Assembly (NCBI GenBank): GCA_947490975.1
Contig: CANLHV010000015.1
Coordinates: forward strand, 1-17,137
Source of the DNA: Acidimicrobiaceae bacterium
GTDB taxonomy: Bacteria; Actinomycetota; Acidimicrobiia; Acidimicrobiales; Ilumatobacteraceae
DNA length: 17,137 nt
Direction: 5' to 3'
Both the position numbers and the translations under genes were made by a program. A model generated the notes under the pieces. The model saw nothing but the letters and a program-made list of their open reading frames with translations, was not told the origin of the DNA and did not search any database. This document shows positions 14,102 to 17,137 of the stretch, in pieces (positions within the stretch are counted from its first letter, which is position 1; every line of letters starts with the position of its first letter).

Positions 14102-15622
14102 ATGACGGCAATTGATTCAAGCCATTCGGCGACGAGTTCATCGGGGTCGATAGCCACCAGATCAACACTCCTCGGCACAATTGCGGCGTATTTAACAGCC
14201 AGCGACCACAAGCGCATCGGACGACTACTCATTTCGGTTTCCGCAATTTTCGCTATTGCCACGGCAATCGAAGGGGCAATCTTGGGCATTGAAAGAATCA
14301 GCCCGTCAAGTTCGATCGTCGATGCCGACATCATCGTTCAATTGTTTTCGGCACTTCGTTTTGATCTGATTTTTTCGGTTGCCGCACCGATGATGTTGGG
14401 TCTGGCGGTTGCTGTTGTCCCGATGCAAGTTGGTGCTCGAGCACTTGCTTTTGCTCGCTCGGCAATGCTCGGTTTTTATCTTTGGCTATTCGGCGTGATT
14501 TTGGTCGGCTCGTCGTATCTAAATAATGGTGGCCCAGGCGGCGGCAATGCCGAGATGGTCGATCTGTTTCTTGTAGGTCTCGGTTTAGTTATTGCAGGAT
14601 TACTCTTGATCAGCGCCTCGGTCGCCACCACAGTTCTGGCATCTCGCCAAGCAGGCATGACCTTGATGCAAACTCCGATTTTTTCTTGGTCAGCTTTAGT
14701 CGCAAGTATTTCAATGTTGCTGACTTTGCCAGTCATGGCAGGCGCAATGATTTATGTTGCCGTTGACCACGCTTATGAACGGGCAACATTTGGTGCAACC
14801 GAAGGTGTAAACGCTTGGATTGGCTGGGCCTTCACGACACCGCAAATATTTATTGTTGCGATTCCAACTCTTGGTGTGCTCGCTCAGATTGTTGCAACCA
14901 TGACTCGCGGCAAGCAACCGCTTCGCCCTGGTCTTTTGATCGGCGTTGGTTTGATGTCGACTGCAGTTCTTGGTGCAGTCACTCAATCGTCACATTCGGT
15001 CAGTTTTTCGGGTAGCGCAAGCGAAGTACTCAAATCTCTGATTCCGTATCTCTTTTTCAATCATCTCTCGATTCTCGGTGTTTTCGTTGTGCTTGGGTTG
15101 TGTTTGTTGGCTCTCAAAAATGAAAAGGCAAAACCCACCGCAGCATTCGTGCCCGCATTTCTTGGCGTCGGTATGGTGCTCACCGGCATGATCGGCGGCG
15201 CGGTTTTCAGAATCACAAATCTTAAATTGACAAACACAGTTTTCGACGAAGCCGTGCTGGTTTATGTCTGTTATGGGGTAGTGCTCAGTGGCATTGGCGC
15301 TATTGCTCATTTCGGGCCTCGCATCTGGGGTCGCGAAATTCCGTCTGGGCCAGTTCTTGGTCTTGGTTTGCTCGGTTTTCTTGCAACAGTTCTGGCGTCA
15401 TTGCCATATTTCATCGCCGGCTTTGCCGATCAGCCGGCTTCGGTAGCCAACAACTTTGATTACTCGGGTCCGATCTGGCTCTGGAACTCACTCGTTGGTG
15501 CGGGGCACGCATTGATGGCGTTGGTTGTTCTGTTGTTTTTTGCACTTGCGGCGAAGTCTTTTCGTTCTGGCACGGTCAGCAGTGCGACACCGGCAGATTT
15601 TTTTGAAAGTGTGAACGGTTAA
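14102..15622 (+). CDS. Heme-copper oxidase subunit I homologue lacking the metal ligands
   Basis: A 506-residue, about 12-helix membrane protein that aligns by eye with cytochrome c oxidase subunit I: DHKRIGRL (35-42), QLFSALRF (80-87) for the usual QLFTMHGT, VPMQVGARALAFAR (106-119) for MPLQIGAPDVAFPR, GMTLMQTPIFSW (185-196), and WAFTTPQIFIVAIP (242-255) for WFFGHPEVYIIALP. The active-site residues are gone: low-spin heme ligand replaced by L85, the CuB histidine by T246, the cross-linked tyrosine by F250, the proton-channel glutamate by Q248, and the two heme histidines of the HFH motif by V385 and V387. Only H298 lies near the former HH pair. The frame is intact and fold residues are kept, so it is probably expressed but not an oxidase. 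Role unknown. Confidence 0.85.
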   Translation: MTAIDSSHSATSSSGSIATRSTLLGTIAAYLTASDHKRIGRLLISVSAIFAIATAIEGAILGIERISPSSSIVDADIIVQLFSALRFDLIFSVAAPMMLGLAVAVVPMQVGARALAFARSAMLGFYLWLFGVILVGSSYLNNGGPGGGNAEMVDLFLVGLGLVIAGLLLISASVATTVLASRQAGMTLMQTPIFSWSALVASISMLLTLPVMAGAMIYVAVDHAYERATFGATEGVNAWIGWAFTTPQIFIVAIPTLGVLAQIVATMTRGKQPLRPGLLIGVGLMSTAVLGAVTQSSHSVSFSGSASEVLKSLIPYLFFNHLSILGVFVVLGLCLLALKNEKAKPTAAFVPAFLGVGMVLTGMIGGAVFRITNLKLTNTVFDEAVLVYVCYGVVLSGIGAIAHFGPRIWGREIPSGPVLGLGLLGFLATVLASLPYFIAGFADQPASVANNFDYSGPIWLWNSLVGAGHALMALVVLLFFALAAKSFRSGTVSSATPADFFESVNG

Positions 15623-15628
15623 AACGAA

Positions 15629-16243
15629 ATGAACACTTCAGCAACTGCTCTCGGCGCCGGACCAACAGTCGTGATGCGCCGACCTGCATTAATAGTTTCC
15701 GGTTTTCTCTCTGCTGTAAGTGCGATGTTGATCGGTTCGATGCTTGCGATTTGGCTCGACTTCAGATCAAATGCTCCGCTTCGCGAGTCAACTGAGGGTG
15801 GCAAGATGTTGCGCGACTGGTTGCCCGAGAGCATCAAGATCCCTGAAGTTGCAACAAACACAATGATGATGACTTTCGTAATTACTTGTGTGATGGCTCA
15901 GTGGGCCGTTTACTCTTCTCGTCGCAACGATTCGAAACATGTGTCGTTGGCTCTTGGTGTCGTGTTGCTTACCGAAATCGCATTAGTCAATGTCCAACTT
16001 GCGATCTATTCGCAAATGGGCATCGGCGTGCGTGACGGCAGTTACATGACCATGTTCTACGCAGTCACGGCAACAATGCTGGCAATCATCATCGTCTGTA
16101 TGGGCTTTACGTTGCTTGCGTTGTTTAGGTCGATCGCTGGTCGTGCCGGTGACCGCGACTTAGTTTCGGCGCATGCACTTTATTGCTATTCAATGTCTGC
16201 AATTTTTGCAGCATTGTGGTTCGTGGTTTACGTTCAAAAGTAG
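15629..16243 (+). CDS. Oxidase subunit III-like membrane protein
   Basis: A 204-residue protein with about five hydrophobic segments (20-43, 77-97, 104-125, 138-168, 182-202). The second half resembles actinobacterial cytochrome oxidase subunit III: a helix ending in IYSQMG (127-132), DGSYMTMFYAVTA (136-148) for the usual YGSxFYxxTGFH, and a last helix YCYSMSAIFAALW (185-197) for YWHFVDVVW. The hallmark histidines and the WHFVD motif are missing. It starts six bases after the subunit-I-like gene and ends two bases before the next start, so the three genes form a tight unit. Similarity to subunit III is moderate and strengthened by context; a generic membrane protein remains possible. Confidence 0.65.
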   Translation: MNTSATALGAGPTVVMRRPALIVSGFLSAVSAMLIGSMLAIWLDFRSNAPLRESTEGGKMLRDWLPESIKIPEVATNTMMMTFVITCVMAQWAVYSSRRNDSKHVSLALGVVLLTEIALVNVQLAIYSQMGIGVRDGSYMTMFYAVTATMLAIIIVCMGFTLLALFRSIAGRAGDRDLVSAHALYCYSMSAIFAALWFVVYVQK

Positions 16244-16245
16244 GG

Positions 16246-17137
16246 ATGATGTTTTCAACTGGCTTTAAATATTTCTTCGGGGTAACCGTGCTTTCGGTCA
16301 TCGCCTTGGTTATGTCTTTGGCGCTGTTCGAAAAATTGGCACTTGGTGGCGTGGCGATAAGTTTCTTGATCGCAGTTGCAGCATTGTTGGCTGGCTTGTC
16401 GGCGTTCACCAGCGATGGCACCACTCGTGACGCGAATACTTCAACTTCTGAATTGGTGACACAGAGCATGTGGCCATTGATTACAGCAATCGGTGTTGTA
16501 TTTCTCGGCTTGGGTTTGGTCACGTCTTCGATTGTCTTTTTTGGTGGCGTTGTTGTTTTGCTGGCTGCAGCCAGCGAATGGATGGTGCAAGCCTGGAGCG
16601 AGCGAGCGTCGACTGATTTAACTCATAACACTGCGGCACGAAAGCGCCTGCTTAATCCAATCGAATTTCCGGTTTTGGCAGCAGTTGGTCTAGGCGTCAT
16701 TATTTTTGCGTTCTCACGAATAATGCTGACTGTCGAAAAGTCAACTGGCGCAATCTTGTTTATCGTTGCCGGCGCACTGGTTCTTTTAGCGGGCTCGTTG
16801 TTTGCAATCAAGCCAAACATGAAACGATCAGTTGGTGCCACTATTTGTGTGCTCGGCGCGATTGGCATCGTCGCTGGTGGTGTGGCTAGTGCAGTTTCTG
16901 GTGAGCGTGAAGAACTTGTCGAGGCAGCCGCTGAAGGACATTTCTCTCACCCCGAATGCGGTCCTGAAGAGTCAAAGTATTTCGACAAACTCGCTGAGGG
17001 CACTTTGTCGTTGCGCAGTGCCGTCTCGGCAACAGTTGTTTATCAAGATGGCGAGTTGTTCGCTGAAGTTCAAGGCTTCAGTGCGCCGCAAAAGTCAATC
17101 ACGATTGGGCGAGCAAACCCAACCAATATCATCTTCC
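16246..17137 (+). CDS. Seven-helix membrane protein with an extracytoplasmic, possibly cupredoxin-like C-terminal domain (partial)
   Basis: The frame is open from ATG 16246 (or 16249) to the right edge, 297 codons without a stop. About seven hydrophobic segments are visible (near 8-28, 34-54, 77-94, 95-116, 142-163, 168-188, 195-217). Between the fourth and fifth is a charged loop with EWMVQAW and LLNPIEFPVLA, a pattern I associate with actinobacterial oxidase subunit-IV-like proteins. After the last helix the chain becomes soluble and contains GHFSHPEC (231-238), then beta-rich sequence ending in ITIGRANPTNIIF, which looks like the first strands of a cupredoxin or subunit-II-type domain. That reading is inference, since the domain is cut by the window end. 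It starts two bases after the subunit-III-like gene. Confidence 0.7.
   Translation, partial: MMFSTGFKYFFGVTVLSVIALVMSLALFEKLALGGVAISFLIAVAALLAGLSAFTSDGTTRDANTSTSELVTQSMWPLITAIGVVFLGLGLVTSSIVFFGGVVVLLAAASEWMVQAWSERASTDLTHNTAARKRLLNPIEFPVLAAVGLGVIIFAFSRIMLTVEKSTGAILFIVAGALVLLAGSLFAIKPNMKRSVGATICVLGAIGIVAGGVASAVSGEREELVEAAAEGHFSHPECGPEESKYFDKLAEGTLSLRSAVSATVVYQDGELFAEVQGFSAPQKSITIGRANPTNIIF

Noticed and set aside
14095..14126. HAIR-like CTGAGT ... ATTCAAG at the start of the subunit-I-like gene
   Set aside because: Half-sites are imperfect and about 14 bases apart; HAIR requires seven.
1..17137. CRISPR arrays, insertion sequences, prophage or attachment sites
   Set aside because: No direct-repeat arrays, transposase or integrase frames were seen, and the tRNA cluster is not flanked by repeated tRNA ends.

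Overview
The window looks like a chromosome segment from a moderate-GC actinobacterium (close to half G+C by eye). The best guess is an Acidimicrobiia/Ilumatobacter-type lineage, but the class-level placement is inference. The actinobacterial signs are a dnaK-grpE-dnaJ-hspR operon with an HspR-type (HAIR) operator, a clpS gene followed by a DUF2017 gene, a tRNA-Glu/Asp/Phe cluster without encoded CCA, and an EtfD-like Fe-S membrane oxidoreductase. Genes are densely packed and no gene-free stretch exceeds about 120 bases.

Layout. (1) Positions 1-3424, minus strand: gpmA (phosphoglycerate mutase), a stand-alone cyclic-nucleotide-binding-domain protein, and a large EtfD-like membrane Fe-S oxidoreductase that runs off the left edge. 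(2) 3477-4370, plus: a ribokinase gene, divergent from gpmA. (3) 4489-8226, plus: the heat-shock operon dnaK-grpE-dnaJ-hspR. It is preceded by a HAIR operator that overlaps the rbsK stop codon and by a stem-loop in the dnaK leader. The J-protein lacks the zinc-finger domain. (4) 8278-11860, plus: purA-purB-pyrE (AMP and pyrimidine nucleotide synthesis) and a small cupredoxin-like lipoprotein, with overlapping or near-touching stops and starts. A second HAIR-like sequence lies at the hspR stop codon just ahead of purA. (5) 11888-13065, minus: clpS, a DUF2017 gene and three tRNA genes. (6) About 13115 to the right edge, plus: ctaB (heme O synthase) followed by three membrane proteins related to cytochrome oxidase subunits.

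The most unusual part is region 6. The subunit-I-like protein aligns by eye along most of the heme-copper oxidase subunit I fold, yet has lost at least five of the six metal-ligand histidines and also the cross-linked tyrosine. Its partner resembles subunit III, also without hallmark residues. A third gene joins seven membrane helices to a beginning extracytoplasmic domain that may be subunit-II-like. All three frames are open and tightly spaced, so this looks like a maintained, redox-dead oxidase-like complex encoded beside heme O synthase, not a decaying pseudogene cluster.

The second point of interest is regulatory: two similar HAIR-like elements bracket the heat-shock operon, one before dnaK and one before purA. 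This raises the possibility that HspR also influences the purine/pyrimidine genes.
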